Shown piece by piece: positions 9,032-18,180 of a stretch of 64,000 bases of DNA (position 1 is its first letter; each line of letters opens with the position of its first letter). Origin of the DNA: Actinobacillus genomosp. 2 (GTDB lineage: Bacteria; Pseudomonadota; Gammaproteobacteria; Enterobacterales; Pasteurellaceae). A program made the position numbers and the translations under genes. The notes under the pieces were generated by a model. It was not told the DNA's origin, searched no databases, and was given only the letters and a program-made list of their open reading frames with translations. Where the stretch lies: NCBI RefSeq assembly GCF_029773605.1, contig NZ_CP103807.1, positions 930,001-994,000 of the forward strand, read 5' to 3'.

Positions 9032-10036
9032 ATGCAACTCGACAACATTCTTAGCCAATTATTTGAAAATCAAGCACTCACGAAAGCAGAATCGCAATAC
9101 TTTTTTGAACAAGTAATTCAAGGTAATATTTCTAACGAACAACTTTCCGCTGCGCTTATTGCATTAAAAGTACGGGGCGAGACAATTGAGGAAATTGCCG
9201 GAGCGGTTGAAGCTGCATTCTCAAACGCAACCGAATTTCCGACACCGGATTACGCCTTTGCGGATATTGTCGGCACCGGTGGTGACGGACAAAATACAAT
9301 CAACATTTCTACTGCTAGTGCGATTGTAGCAGCGACTTTAGGCTATAAAGTCGCAAAACACGGTAGCCTTAGTGTTTCCAGTAAAACCGGCGCAAGCGAT
9401 GTGCTATCCGCATTAGGAATTAATGTGGCGATTTCCCCCCAAACCGCACGCCAAGCGTTAGATGAAAATAATCTCTGTTTCTTATTTGCACCGCTTTATC
9501 ACGCTGGTTTTAAACACGCTGTACCGGTACGCCAAGCGCTGAAAACTCGCACACTATTTAATATTCTGGGGCCGTTGGTGAATCCGGCACACGCTAAACG
9601 CCAATTACTCGGCGTTTATTCACCGGATGTGTTAAAAATTTATGCAGAAACGGTACGCATCTTAAATCATCAACATTCGATTGTGGTGTACGGTTCCGGT
9701 TTAGATGAAGTGGCGGTACACGGCGAAACGTTAGTCGCTGAAATTGAACAAGGAGAGATCCATTATTTCACACTAACACCGGATGATTTCGGTATCCAAC
9801 GCCATTCAATTGAGGCGTTAAAAGGTGGGGAACCTGCAGAAAATGCCGAAAAAATTACCGCTTTATTAAAAGGCAAAGGCGAAGCGGCACATATTGATGC
9901 GGTTGCAGTAAATACTGCTATGCTTATGCGTACTTTCGGCGAACGAGATTTAAAAGCCAACGTACAACGTGTTAAAGATTTGCTCAGCACAGATAAAGCC
10001 TACCAGACCTTGCAAAAACTCGCCCAATACCAGTAA
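9032..10036 (+). CDS. trpD: Anthranilate phosphoribosyltransferase TrpD
   Basis: The 334-residue enzyme joins anthranilate and PRPP to form phosphoribosylanthranilate. The PRPP-binding GTGGDG loop is near 83-88, with NISTASA after it, and [21 protein letters not shown] is the conserved anthranilate/PRPP block. Length is typical of stand-alone TrpD. It ends the trpEGD unit, and a strong terminator follows 6 bases after the stop; trpC/F, trpB and trpA are not adjacent. Confidence 0.95.
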   Translation: MQLDNILSQLFENQALTKAESQYFFEQVIQGNISNEQLSAALIALKVRGETIEEIAGAVEAAFSNATEFPTPDYAFADIVGTGGDGQNTINISTASAIVAATLGYKVAKHGSLSVSSKTGASDVLSALGINVAISPQTARQALDENNLCFLFAPLYHAGFKHAVPVRQALKTRTLFNILGPLVNPAHAKRQLLGVYSPDVLKIYAETVRILNHQHSIVVYGSGLDEVAVHGETLVAEIEQGEIHYFTLTPDDFGIQRHSIEALKGGEPAENAEKITALLKGKGEAAHIDAVAVNTAMLMRTFGERDLKANVQRVKDLLSTDKAYQTLQKLAQYQ

Positions 10037-10042
10037 CATATC

Positions 10043-10065
10043 GCCCACATTTGTGGGCTTTTTTA
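10043..10065 (+). terminator. Intrinsic terminator of the trpEGD operon
   Basis: A perfect 7-bp stem GCCCACA/TGTGGGC (10043-10049 and 10052-10058) is followed by TTTTTT. The stem begins just after the trpD stop codon. Confidence 0.85.
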
Positions 10066-10076
10066 TAGGAAAATTT

Positions 10077-10685
10077 ATGTATCAGCTTTATATCAATCCG
10101 CCTAAATCGTCTTGGTCGCTTCGTCCTTGGATGCTACTGAAAATGCTGGATATTCCTTTCGAGCCAAAAATTGTCCGCTACCTCGCAGATATAAATGAGC
10201 AAAGACAACAATTTTCAACCTTTTCAGCAACAGCAAAAATTCCTGTTTTATATGATAATGAGGTACAAATTTGGGATAGTTTGGCGATTATTGAGTACGT
10301 TGCCGAAAGTTATCCGCAAGTTTGGCCAAAGGATAAAAAAGCTCGAGCATGGGCTCGTTCTGTTTGTGCCGAGATACATTCCGGTTTTGAGAATTTGCGA
10401 AATATTTGTGATTTTCGACCGCTTGAAAAAATTACGCTTACGGAAATTCCTCAACAATTAGAAGATGAGCTCAAACGCTTAAACACGATTTTTACACAAG
10501 GCTTACAACAATTTGGTGGCAAATATTTAACAGGTTCATTCTTCACTGCGGCAGATGCGTTTTTATTGCCGGTAGCGGCAAGAATTAATACTTACGGATT
10601 AGCCCACTATTTTGATGAAAATGTGCGGATATACCTGCAACAAATGTTAGCATTACCTGCATATCAAGAATGGTTAAAAGGATAA
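10077..10685 (+). CDS. Glutathione S-transferase family protein
   Basis: The 202-residue product has an N-terminal thioredoxin-like GST domain (YQLYINPPKSSWSLRPWMLLK, with KIPVL and the WDSLAIIEYVAE glutathione-contact block near 57-79) and an all-helical C-terminal domain with the typical FFTAADAFLLPV motif. Active-site serine candidates are S11 or S12. The ATG at 10077 follows AGGAAAATTT; longer in-frame readings would start inside trpD and cross the terminator. It probably acts in detoxification in the cytoplasm. It is followed one base later by a methyltransferase gene and is likely co-transcribed with it. Confidence 0.88.
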   Translation: MYQLYINPPKSSWSLRPWMLLKMLDIPFEPKIVRYLADINEQRQQFSTFSATAKIPVLYDNEVQIWDSLAIIEYVAESYPQVWPKDKKARAWARSVCAEIHSGFENLRNICDFRPLEKITLTEIPQQLEDELKRLNTIFTQGLQQFGGKYLTGSFFTAADAFLLPVAARINTYGLAHYFDENVRIYLQQMLALPAYQEWLKG

Positions 10686-10686
10686 A

Positions 10687-11442
10687 ATGAAAAAAAGTAT
10701 TTACGATACCCCGATTTTCTTTGAACGTTATCAACAATTACGTGAAAACCCAATCAGTATGAATGAAGTGGTGGAAAAGCCTACTATGTTTTCACTTTTA
10801 CCGGATCTTACCAAGAAAAAAGTGTTAGATTTGGGATGTGGTACCGGCGTGCATTTGGCGCATTATTTGAAAGCGGGTGCGAGTAAAGTTGTCGGACTGG
10901 ATTTATCGGAACTGATGCTGAAACAGGCGGAAAGTGATTTAGCAAAAAATTGGCAAAAATCGACCGCTTTCTCACTGCACTGCCTGCCAATGGAACAATT
11001 AGATAAAATTCCGGAAGATCATTTTGATGTGGTCACCAGCTCGTTTGCGTTCCATTATATTGAGGACTTTGCCGATTTACTTGCAAAAATTTCCGCAAAA
11101 ATGACCGCTTGCGGTACGCTGATTTTTTCCCAAGAACATCCGATCGTCACTTGCTATAAAGACGGCTATCGTTGGGAGAAAAATGAGCAAAAACAACAAG
11201 TTGCTTATCGTTTAAATTATTATCGAGAGGAGGGGGAGCGAGACAGAAGTTGGTTCCAACAAGCATTCAAAACCTATCATCGCACCATGGCAACAATTTG
11301 CAATCAGCTAATTCAAGCCGGTTTTGAAATCGTGCAAGTGGAAGAGCCGATGCTGGCGGAACAACCGCAATGGCATAACGAGTTTAACGATCTACAACAT
11401 CGTCCGCCGCTTTTGTTTATTAAAGCGATTAAAAAAAATTAA
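10687..11442 (+). CDS. Class I SAM-dependent methyltransferase
   Basis: The 251-residue protein has a Rossmann-type methyltransferase fold. Motif I, VLDLGCGTGVHLAHYL, is near 45-60, the acidic VVGLDLSELML follows near 69-79, and DVVTSSFAFHYIEDF near 119-133 is motif IV. It belongs to the Methyltransf_11/25 type, whose substrates range from ubiquinone precursors to small metabolites; nothing here fixes the substrate. It starts 1 base after the GST stop codon. Confidence 0.85.
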   Translation: MKKSIYDTPIFFERYQQLRENPISMNEVVEKPTMFSLLPDLTKKKVLDLGCGTGVHLAHYLKAGASKVVGLDLSELMLKQAESDLAKNWQKSTAFSLHCLPMEQLDKIPEDHFDVVTSSFAFHYIEDFADLLAKISAKMTACGTLIFSQEHPIVTCYKDGYRWEKNEQKQQVAYRLNYYREEGERDRSWFQQAFKTYHRTMATICNQLIQAGFEIVQVEEPMLAEQPQWHNEFNDLQHRPPLLFIKAIKKN

Positions 11443-11460
11443 GCAGCCAATCGGCTGCTT
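11431..11460 (-). terminator. Terminator between convergent genes
   Basis: AAGCAGCC (11441-11448) pairs perfectly with GGCTGCTT (11453-11460) around an AATC loop. On the minus strand it is followed by a run of eight T, so it chiefly terminates the chalcone-isomerase-like gene; its left arm overlaps the methyltransferase stop codon. Confidence 0.8.
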
Positions 11461-11470
11461 AATACTCTGC

Positions 11471-12613
11471 TTATGAAAGAGGAAGTTTATAATCCGGTGT
11501 CGGATCCATTTCCGGAATAATCTCTTTTTCTGGATTTTCTACTTCCTCTTTAGATTGTTTATCCGGAGAAGTCGTCGCCTCTTTTTCTTTAATTTCATCT
11601 TTTGCTTTAACAGCTTCTGCGTTTTTTTCTGACTCTAACTTTGTTCCTGTATCTGTATCAGTGGCTTTTACTTCTGTACTTTTGTTTTCAGTCACCGGAG
11701 ATTCTGACTTCACTTCTACAGCGGCTTTAACGTCAGTTACCTGTTGAACTTCAGGTTGCTTTTCTTGTGAAACCGCTTTTGTATCTACCGATTTATGTTC
11801 AGTATTTACCGCTTCTTTAGCTACCTCTGTGGCTTTAGTTTCTATAGTTTTCTCAGCATCTAAAGGTTTAGATTCCACCTTTTCTTTGACTTCCACTTTA
11901 TTCGGCTCTACAGACTTCGTAATTGGCGAAAGTAAACTTGGCACACCAATAGATTTTATTGGCTTGGTTGATTCTAATTTAGTTGATTGTTGTTCAGAAT
12001 CTACCGCTTGTTCTGTAGTTGCAATATCATCGCTCAGTTCAACGGTTAAAATACTTTCTTTATTAGGCTCAATAGATACTTCTTCTAAACTTTGTGGGTA
12101 ATCTAATGAGTGATGAACCTCCTGCTCTGCTCCTGCAATTTTTTTGGTAATTAATTTCTGGCTAAATTCCACTTTAGGATCCAACCAAATTGCAAGCATC
12201 GCATTATTAAACGCCTGATCAAACTCCTGTTCAATCACTTGATTATTTAATACAAAATAGCCTTTGTCTGCTAATGCAATATAACTTAATCTATCATCAG
12301 ATTTTATATCTGGTAAAATTTTACGCAGGCGATCAATCACTACATCTTGGTCCGATAATGTAATCCCTAAATTTGTCCAAGATTTTGCCACAGAAATCGC
12401 AAAGTCACGCCCATCAACCGGTTTACTATATTTCAAAGTTAACATGATCGGACGTGTACCCGCTTTATATTCGCCCGTTTCTGTAAAGAGGGAAATATTA
12501 TAAATTTTGAACGGCCCCCAAGTGTAATCAATATCATTGATTTTTTCCCACTTAGCGACAGCAGCCCCACTTAATAGAGCTAAGAAAAAAGATAAGAGAG
12601 CTTTGCAACGCAT
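11471..12613 (-). CDS. Exported chalcone-isomerase-like domain protein with a long charged tail
   Basis: Residues 1-20 form a signal peptide ending GAAVA before KWEKI. Residues about 25-170 resemble bacterial chalcone-isomerase-like proteins: WGPFKIYNISLFTETG at the start, an ILPDIKSDDRLSYIALADKGYFVLNN middle and an AMLAIWLDPK plus KKIAG end. Such proteins keep the fold but usually lack the plant catalytic function. From about residue 180 to 380 the sequence is a low-complexity tail rich in K, E, V, T, S and Q (repeated VE(V/A)K, TK and ESK units), probably disordered in the periplasm. No close functional assignment is possible. The start is ATG in a normal context. Confidence 0.65.
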   Translation of the reverse strand: MRCKALLSFFLALLSGAAVAKWEKINDIDYTWGPFKIYNISLFTETGEYKAGTRPIMLTLKYSKPVDGRDFAISVAKSWTNLGITLSDQDVVIDRLRKILPDIKSDDRLSYIALADKGYFVLNNQVIEQEFDQAFNNAMLAIWLDPKVEFSQKLITKKIAGAEQEVHHSLDYPQSLEEVSIEPNKESILTVELSDDIATTEQAVDSEQQSTKLESTKPIKSIGVPSLLSPITKSVEPNKVEVKEKVESKPLDAEKTIETKATEVAKEAVNTEHKSVDTKAVSQEKQPEVQQVTDVKAAVEVKSESPVTENKSTEVKATDTDTGTKLESEKNAEAVKAKDEIKEKEATTSPDKQSKEEVENPEKEIIPEMDPTPDYKLPLS

Positions 12614-12809
12614 TTATTATTGTCCCTACAAACAAAATGAGGCTGTATTATACCTGAGCTGGTATGAGAGTAAATTCATCTATTAACGCCAATGTAAATA
12701 TTTTGTGATCCACTTCAAAAAATCCAAACAAAATCAGCACGAAATAAATAAAAAGGAGTAGTATCAAATTAAACCTAAATGATTAACTAAGACATAATAG
12801 GAGTTGTAT

Positions 12810-13028
12810 ATGTTCCCTGAATTTCGTGAATTAATTACTCAATTAAAAAATAGTGATACTCACTTTTCTCGTTTATTTGATAAACATAATGAGTTAGACC
12901 AACGTATTAAAAATATGGAATCAAATATTGAGCTTGCAACCAATGATGAAATAGAGGTATTGAAAAAAGAAAAACTACATATTAAAGATGAGTTATACAC
13001 AATCTTAAAGAAAAAATCTGTAGAATAA
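12810..13028 (+). CDS. ydcH: YdcH-family small coiled-coil protein (DUF465)
   Basis: The 72-residue protein starts MFPEFRELI, with AGGAG six bases before the ATG at 12810 (a TTG two codons earlier is less likely). It is mostly one charged alpha-helical hairpin, with HFSRLFDKHNELDQRI and EVLKKEKLHIKDELY matching the DUF465/YdcH family. No reaction is known. It stands alone with its own terminator. Confidence 0.85.
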   Translation: MFPEFRELITQLKNSDTHFSRLFDKHNELDQRIKNMESNIELATNDEIEVLKKEKLHIKDELYTILKKKSVE

Positions 13029-13070
13029 AAATTCTGAATTAAGTAGTTAATTATCTAACCTAAATTAATC

Positions 13071-13102
13071 ATCCCTTTCAAAAATTTGGAAGGGATTTTT
13101 TT
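13071..13102 (+). terminator. Terminator of ydcH
   Basis: ATCCCTT (13071-13077) pairs with AAGGGAT (13090-13096), followed by a run of T on the plus strand. Confidence 0.8.
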
Positions 13103-13137
13103 ATGTATTCTAATAAATTAATCTGTTATTCACAAAA

Positions 13138-13180
13138 AAGCGGTTAAAATTTGTAATTTTCTTACAAAATTCAACCGCTT
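13138..13180 (-). terminator. Uptake-sequence inverted pair, terminator of pgi
   Basis: Arms 13138-13156 and 13162-13180 start with AAGCGGTT and end with AACCGCTT and pair at 17 of 19 positions. The element lies 20 bases beyond the pgi stop codon. Confidence 0.65.
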
Positions 13181-13200
13181 ATTTGTTCACGATAAAATCA

Positions 13201-14841
13201 TTAACGCCATGCTTTAAATTGATTAATTAAACCATTGGTAGAGCTATCATGGCTAGTAATTTGTTCCGCATTTTGTAACTCTGGCAAGATACGATTTGCG
13301 AGTTGTTTACCTAACTCTACACCCCATTGATCGAAGCTGTAGATATTGAAAATTACCCCTTGTACGAAGATTTTATGTTCATACATCGCAATTAATGCAC
13401 CTAAAGTGAATGGTGTAATTTTTTGCACTAAAATTGAGTTAGTCGGTTTATTGCCGGTAAATACTTTAAACGGAACAATTTCCGCAACATCTGCTAAATC
13501 CTTACCTGCCGCCACAAATTCTGCTTCAACAGCTTCTTTTGATTTACCGAACGCAAGTGCCTCTGTTTGTGCAAAGAAATTCGATAACAATTTGGCGTGG
13601 TGATCTCCTACCGGATTATGTGTTTGTGCCGGAGCGATAAAATCACAAGGAATCAGTTTCGTACCTTGGTGAATTAATTGGTAAAAAGCATGCTGACCAT
13701 TAGTACCTGGTTCACCCCATACAATCGGCCCGGTTTGATGCGTTACCGGCTTGCCGTCACGACCGACAAATTTACCGTTTGATTCCATATTCCCCTGTTG
13801 GAAATATGCCGCAAAGCGATGTAAATATTGATCGTAAGGTAATAATGCTTCTGTTTCCGCACCAAGGAAATTACTGTTCCAAATACCGATTAACGCTAAT
13901 GTTGCCGGAATATTTTGCTCAATAGGTGCAGTACGGAAATGTTTATCCATTGCATGAGCGCCTGAAAGCAATGCTTCAAAATTTTCGAAACCTACTGATA
14001 GAGCAATAGAAAGACCGATTGCAGACCATAAAGAATAACGGCCGCCTACCCAGTCCCAAAATTCGAACATATTTGCCGTATCAATTCCGAATTTTGCAAC
14101 TTCTTTTGCATTCGTTGATAATGCCGCAAAATGTTTTGCTACTGCCGATTCATCTTTCGCTGCTGCTAATAACCACTCACGTGCAGTTAACGCATTGGTC
14201 ATTGTTTCTTGAGTGGTAAACGTTTTTGAGGCAACTAAGACTAATGTTGTTTCAGGATTCACTTTTTTCAGCACTTCTGCAATATGCGTACCGTCTACAT
14301 TTGACACAAAGTGCATATTCAAATGATTTTTATATGGGCGTAACGCTTCAGTTACCATATAAGGACCTAAATCCGAACCGCCGATACCAATATTAATCAC
14401 ATCAGTAATCGCTTTACCGGTATAGCCTTTCCAACTGCCAGAAATAATACGCTCACAGAAATCTTTCATTTTAGCTAATACCGCATTTACTTCCGGCATC
14501 ACATCTTTGCCGTCAACCATTACAGGCGTATTTGAACGATTACGTAATGCGGTATGTAATACCGCACGATTCTCTGTACGATTGATTTTTTGACCTGAGA
14601 ACATTGCTTCAGTCGCAGAAGCTAAACCACATTCACTTGCTAACTGACGTAATAGCTCTAATGTTTTTTGATTAATCGCATTTTTAGAAAAATCAACTAG
14701 AATTTGTTCTTCAAAATTTAAGTGATATTTATCAAAACGGTTTGTATCTTCCGCAAATAATTGAGGAATATTTAAGTTATCCGCTTTATGTTGCTCTAAA
14801 GCAGACCAAGCTGCCGTTTGCGTTGGATTAATATTTTGCAT
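13201..14841 (-). CDS. pgi: Glucose-6-phosphate isomerase Pgi
   Basis: With the ATG at 14841 (start [17 protein letters not shown] upstream) the enzyme is 546 residues and is collinear with E. coli Pgi; the longer reading adds 23 unsupported residues. It interconverts glucose-6-phosphate and fructose-6-phosphate in the cytoplasm. Signatures are [14 protein letters not shown], the VSNVDGTH segment, [21 protein letters not shown] and QLIHQGTK, plus a C-terminal [10 protein letters not shown]. The neighbouring ubiK is 37 bases upstream on the same strand. Confidence 0.97.
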   Translation of the reverse strand: MQNINPTQTAAWSALEQHKADNLNIPQLFAEDTNRFDKYHLNFEEQILVDFSKNAINQKTLELLRQLASECGLASATEAMFSGQKINRTENRAVLHTALRNRSNTPVMVDGKDVMPEVNAVLAKMKDFCERIISGSWKGYTGKAITDVINIGIGGSDLGPYMVTEALRPYKNHLNMHFVSNVDGTHIAEVLKKVNPETTLVLVASKTFTTQETMTNALTAREWLLAAAKDESAVAKHFAALSTNAKEVAKFGIDTANMFEFWDWVGGRYSLWSAIGLSIALSVGFENFEALLSGAHAMDKHFRTAPIEQNIPATLALIGIWNSNFLGAETEALLPYDQYLHRFAAYFQQGNMESNGKFVGRDGKPVTHQTGPIVWGEPGTNGQHAFYQLIHQGTKLIPCDFIAPAQTHNPVGDHHAKLLSNFFAQTEALAFGKSKEAVEAEFVAAGKDLADVAEIVPFKVFTGNKPTNSILVQKITPFTLGALIAMYEHKIFVQGVIFNIYSFDQWGVELGKQLANRILPELQNAEQITSHDSSTNGLINQFKAWR

Positions 14842-14878
14842 TTGAATTATCCTTTTGCTTGATAAAATTAAAAATAAA

Positions 14879-15130
14879 TTATTTTTCGGATTGACGATTT
14901 TCAAGCTCATTCAATCGTTTTTCTAATTCGTTGAGCTTTTCACGTGTACGTAATAAAACTTGCGATTGCACATCAAATTCTTCTCGAGTCACAATATCAA
15001 GTTTAGCTAATTGGGCTTGTAAAATTTGTCTGAATTTTTCTTCGAGATCATTACCGACGCTTTTTAGTGGTTGAGGTAATGCATTATGGAGTTGCTGAGC
15101 TAAGGACTCTAAATTCTTTGGATTTAACAT
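14879..15130 (-). CDS. ubiK: Ubiquinone biosynthesis accessory factor UbiK
   Basis: The 83-residue protein matches YqiC/UbiK: an N-terminal amphipathic region ([14 protein letters not shown]), then [31 protein letters not shown] and a heptad-rich C-terminal coiled coil ([12 protein letters not shown]). UbiK trimerises through this coiled coil and assists UbiJ and UbiI in aerobic ubiquinone synthesis. AGGAGA precedes the ATG. Confidence 0.9.
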   Translation of the reverse strand: MLNPKNLESLAQQLHNALPQPLKSVGNDLEEKFRQILQAQLAKLDIVTREEFDVQSQVLLRTREKLNELEKRLNELENRQSEK

Positions 15131-15271
15131 TCATTTTCTCCTTATAGAATAAGAACCAATTCTAATGGGTTTTTCGTTAAATCTAAAGAAGAGAATAAGA
15201 ATAATTAGGAATAAATCAAAAATAGAAAATATTTTTAATAAGGCAAAATAAATTGGAAATAATTAATAGGA

Positions 15272-15346
15272 TGGCTGGGGTACTAGGATTCGAACCTAGG
15301 GATGCCGAGATCAAAACCCGGTGCCTTACCGCTTGGCGATACCCCA
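15272..15346 (-). tRNA. tRNA-Gln (anticodon TTG), copy 3 in transcription order
   Basis: The 75-nt cloverleaf on the minus strand starts TGGGGTATCGCC, has anticodon loop TTTTGAT, the GGTTCGAATCC T-arm, and ends CCA encoded. It is identical to the next two units upstream. Confidence 0.97.
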
Positions 15347-15394
15347 AAAGAAAAAAACTAACATAATGTTAGCTTATTTGATATGATAATTAGA

Positions 15395-15469
15395 TGGCTG
15401 GGGTACTAGGATTCGAACCTAGGGATGCCGAGATCAAAACCCGGTGCCTTACCGCTTGGCGATACCCCA
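15395..15469 (-). tRNA. tRNA-Gln (anticodon TTG), middle copy
   Basis: Sequence identical to the copies on either side, 75 nt with encoded CCA. Confidence 0.97.
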
Positions 15470-15517
15470 AAAGAAAAAAACTAACATAATGTTAGCTTAT
15501 TTGATATGATAATTAGA

Positions 15518-15592
15518 TGGCTGGGGTACTAGGATTCGAACCTAGGGATGCCGAGATCAAAACCCGGTGCCTTACCGCTTGGCGATACCCCA
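15518..15592 (-). tRNA. tRNA-Gln (anticodon TTG), first copy in transcription order
   Basis: Identical 75-nt gene, preceded (in transcription) by the tRNA-Leu with a 26-bp spacer that differs from the spacers between the Gln copies. Confidence 0.97.
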
Positions 15593-15618
15593 ACACTAAT
15601 TTTTTTATAAATCGATAA

Positions 15619-15703
15619 TGGTGCGGGAAGAGGGACTTGAACCCACACACCTCGCGGCGCCAGAACCTAAATCTGGTGCGTCTACCAATTTCGCCATTCC
15701 CGC
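15619..15703 (-). tRNA. tRNA-Leu (anticodon TAG)
   Basis: An 85-nt class II tRNA with long variable arm, starting GCGGGAATGGCGAAATTGG, anticodon loop with TAG, encoded CCA. It closely resembles E. coli leuW and occupies the same place between the Met and Gln genes. Confidence 0.97.
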
Positions 15704-15706
15704 AAA

Positions 15707-15783
15707 TGGTGGCTACAGCGAGATTCGAACTTGCGACCCCAACATTATGAGTGTTGTGCTCTAACCAGCTGAGCTATGTAGCC
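15707..15783 (-). tRNA. tRNA-Met (elongator, anticodon CAT)
   Basis: A 77-nt tRNA beginning GGCTACATAGCTCAG with anticodon CAT in a CTCATAA loop. The first base pair and D-arm are those of elongator Met (metT-like), not initiator. Only 3 bases separate it from tRNA-Leu, so the two must be processed from one transcript. Confidence 0.96.
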
Positions 15784-15821
15784 ATTTATTTTTGCGTTCA
15801 CCACATCGGTTTACGGGGTGT

Positions 15822-15850
15822 ATTATGCTGATTTTATTCAACCTCGTCAA
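15822..15850 (-). promoter_or_regulatory. Promoter of the tRNA cluster
   Basis: On the minus strand TTGACG (15845-15850) and CATAAT (15822-15827) are 17 bases apart, followed by a C-rich discriminator (ACACCCCG). GC-rich discriminators are typical of stringently controlled stable-RNA promoters. Confidence 0.65.
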
Positions 15851-15956
15851 ACACTTTTTTCAAAAAAGTTGATAAATCTGCTTGTTTGGCTATACATTGC
15901 ACATTTTGCCATAAAAACAGCTAATTTCTGTTTATTTTATAATAAGTTACAGATTC

Positions 15957-16781
15957 TTATTTTGCATTTTCCATTTCAATTTTTAACTGTTTAAGCACTT
16001 TTTCAACATCAGGAAATTCATTTTCCCAAAGTTTAAAGGAAAAACCGGCTTGACCAACCAACATTCCTAAGCCATCTTGATAACGTACAGCACCACACTC
16101 ACGAGCGTAATTTAAGAATGGTGTCTGCATATTTATAGCATACTGCATATCATAAACGGCTGCATTTTTTAAAAGGTGTGATGCAACAGGCACATATTTA
16201 CCCTGTAAGCCTAACGATGTTGCATTAATGATCAAATCAAATTTTTGTTCAGCAATCTGATCAAGTGAAGCGGTTTGAATTTGTCCATATTTTGCAAATT
16301 TTTCCGCTAAATCGACCGCTTTCTCTAAAGTTCGATTATAAAGCGTAATCTGCTGTTTAGCTGCTAATAAAGGGAAAAGCACACCTTTGGTTGCACCACC
16401 AGCCCCTAAAATAAGTACGCGTTGCTCAGGCATTAGCCAACCTAAACGATCCAAATCTGAACAGAGGCCGAAACCATCCGTATTATCCGCATATAAACGT
16501 CCATCTTCCAAACGTTTTAATGTATTACAGGCTTCGGCCAACAAACAACTTTCACTATATTCATCTGCGAGTACAAATGCACGCTCCTTAAACGGAGCAG
16601 TAATATTCGCCCCTTTTGCACCATTAGCAAAAAAGTTCAGTAACTCATTTTCAAAATGCTGTTCGCTACCTAGTTTTGCTACATAACTGATATCTTTACC
16701 CGTTTGTGCCGCAAAAAGTTGATGAATACGTGGCGACTTACTTTGAGAAATTGGGTTTCCCCAAACCGCATATTGATTCAT
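15957..16781 (-). CDS. aroE: Shikimate dehydrogenase AroE
   Basis: The 274-residue enzyme reduces 3-dehydroshikimate to shikimate with NADPH. Shikimate-binding SKS is at 14-16, catalytic lysine K65 in NITAPFKERA, D102 in NTDG, and the NADPH glycine loop GAGGATKG at 126-133. It is the last gene of the yrdD-tsaC-aroE set; its ATG lies 1 base after the tsaC stop. The same trio occurs in E. coli. Confidence 0.95.
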   Translation of the reverse strand: MNQYAVWGNPISQSKSPRIHQLFAAQTGKDISYVAKLGSEQHFENELLNFFANGAKGANITAPFKERAFVLADEYSESCLLAEACNTLKRLEDGRLYADNTDGFGLCSDLDRLGWLMPEQRVLILGAGGATKGVLFPLLAAKQQITLYNRTLEKAVDLAEKFAKYGQIQTASLDQIAEQKFDLIINATSLGLQGKYVPVASHLLKNAAVYDMQYAINMQTPFLNYARECGAVRYQDGLGMLVGQAGFSFKLWENEFPDVEKVLKQLKIEMENAK

Positions 16782-16782
16782 A

Positions 16783-17337
16783 TTATCCTTGTCTAAAAAT
16801 ATGTTGGGTAAAAATATCCCGAATTTCAGAAGGATTGATTTTTCCTCCTGTATTACCGTCTAATACCGGAAAATCCATTCCGAATTGTGATTTTACTTCG
16901 TCTGCCGTTCGGCATGGTTCTTGTCCAGTCAAATTGCAACTGGTCGATGTTAAAGCAAAACCGGTTGCCTGACACAGTTCTATAACTGCTGGCACACGGC
17001 ATAAACGTACCGCAATCGTATCAAACTGTCCGGTTAAATATTGAGGCACATCTTTTTTAGCCGGCATTACCCAAGTAATCGCACGTTCGGAAGGTGTTTC
17101 AAAAATTTGCCAATGCTCTGCCGTTAATTTGTACTCATCAATATACGGAAGTAATAGCTCTTTAGTAGGAGCGATAAGAATAAGCCCTTTTTCTTCTGGG
17201 CGTTTTTTTAATTTTAACAAAGCTCGCACAGCGGATTCACTATTAGGATTACAGCCTAAACCAAATACCGCTTCCGTAGGATAAGCAACCACTCTATTCT
17301 GTTTTAATTGCTCAACAATATTTTCTAAATTATTCAT
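16783..17337 (-). CDS. tsaC: Threonylcarbamoyl-AMP synthase TsaC
   Basis: With the ATG at 17337 the protein is 184 residues, starting [26 protein letters not shown] (16-31) and [13 protein letters not shown] near 44-56 are the YrdC/TsaC nucleotide and KxR/S motifs, and [14 protein letters not shown] is the conserved distal block. It makes L-threonylcarbamoyladenylate for t6A37 of tRNAs reading ANN codons. The longer reading would add 20 residues inside yrdD. It overlaps yrdD by 8 bases. Confidence 0.92.
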   Translation of the reverse strand: MNNLENIVEQLKQNRVVAYPTEAVFGLGCNPNSESAVRALLKLKKRPEEKGLILIAPTKELLLPYIDEYKLTAEHWQIFETPSERAITWVMPAKKDVPQYLTGQFDTIAVRLCRVPAVIELCQATGFALTSTSCNLTGQEPCRTADEVKSQFGMDFPVLDGNTGGKINPSEIRDIFTQHIFRQG

Positions 17338-17863
17338 TTTCTTCACTAAATAGATATTGGCATGACTTATTTGCACAAAGATACATTGATTTTCCACGCT
17401 GTTTCTTGAGCGTTACGATTGAACACTGGCATTGAGGACACGTTTTTACTATAGGTTTGGATGCCAAAGTAAACTTACAACTAGGAAACCCGCTACAGCC
17501 ATAAAACGTTTTTCCTGAACGTCCTTTCCGAGCGACTAATTTATGCGTTTTGCACTCTGGGCAATCAAATTCTTCTTGTTCTTCCGCCTCATCATGTACA
17601 GTAAAATGACACTCTGGGTAATGACTACAGCCAATAAAAATGCCAAAATTACCCTGTTTTAATTGCAGCAAATGTCCGCACTCAGGGCAGATTTCTGTTA
17701 AATCTTTGATTACACGGTTAGTTTGATGTAACGGTTTTATATAATCACATTGCGGATAACTACTACAACCTAAAAATAAACCTTGTTTCCCTCGTTTAAT
17801 TTGTAATGCAGATCCACAATCAGGACAAAGTTCTACTTGTTTCGTAGATTTAAAAATACTCAT
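17330..17863 (-). CDS. Topoisomerase-type C4 zinc-finger protein (YrdD-like)
   Basis: The 177-residue protein consists of four C-terminal topoisomerase I-type zinc-finger repeats, each with CPxC at one end and GCSxYPxC (or a variant) at the other: CPDCG...CSSYPQC, CPECG...CSHYPEC, CPECK...CSGFPSC, and a last unit CPQCQ...CANKSC lacking the YP core. These bind single-stranded DNA in TopA; here they are free-standing. Likely role is nucleic-acid binding; no enzymatic domain is present. It overlaps tsaC (8 bases) and yqfB (4 bases), so translation is probably coupled. Confidence 0.88.
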   Translation of the reverse strand: MSIFKSTKQVELCPDCGSALQIKRGKQGLFLGCSSYPQCDYIKPLHQTNRVIKDLTEICPECGHLLQLKQGNFGIFIGCSHYPECHFTVHDEAEEQEEFDCPECKTHKLVARKGRSGKTFYGCSGFPSCKFTLASKPIVKTCPQCQCSIVTLKKQRGKSMYLCANKSCQYLFSEENE

Positions 17864-18180
17864 TCAATTAATTCAAACTCAATCACAAAAAAGTCATTGT
17901 CATTCGGATAAATCTCTCTGATGACTTGCTTCAGCTCTGCTAACAACATATTTTCTTGTTTAGCATGCTGTTCATTTAATTGCTCAAAATGGATTGGTGT
18001 AACGGAAATCACTCGAATATTAGCAAAGAAACGATCAGTTTCATTGGTAAAAACCGCTAGTTGTTGCTGAGGCTGAAAATCAGACTCGGATTTATCTCGA
18101 ATGGTAATAGTTTTCTTACCGGCTAAAATATCTGCCTCGAAACGGCTAAAAAAAGTAATCTTATTCATATTCTGCATCAT
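17860..18180 (-). CDS. yqfB: ASCH-domain N4-acetylcytidine amidohydrolase YqfB
   Basis: The 106-residue protein is collinear with E. coli Yqf[23 protein letters not shown] near 8-29 carries the catalytic Lys/Thr region, and [19 protein letters not shown] near 74-92 carries the catalytic Glu. The family hydrolyses N4-acetylcytidine in nucleoside salvage. The start is uncertain: ATG codons lie at 18180, 18177 and 18168, none with a convincing ribosome site; all overlap the end of recX, suggesting coupling. Confidence 0.88.
   Translation of the reverse strand: MMQNMNKITFFSRFEADILAGKKTITIRDKSESDFQPQQQLAVFTNETDRFFANIRVISVTPIHFEQLNEQHAKQENMLLAELKQVIREIYPNDNDFFVIEFELIE

Larger units (their letters stand above)
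15272..15592 (-). repeat. Three tandem tRNA-Gln units, 123-bp period
   Basis: tRNA starts are offset by exactly 123 bp (15272, 15395, 15518). The two 48-bp spacers (15347-15394 and 15470-15517) are identical and contain the palindrome CTAACATAATGTTAG, a candidate processing stem. This implies recent tandem duplication or gene conversion. Confidence 0.95.

Noticed and set aside
9969-10076. A longer GST reading frame starting inside trpD
   Set aside because: It would read through the trpD terminator hairpin; family similarity begins at the ATG at 10077.
15272-15592. 123-bp direct repeats resembling a CRISPR-like array or attachment site
   Set aside because: The repeated unit is a complete tRNA-Gln gene with spacer; there are no integrase genes nearby.
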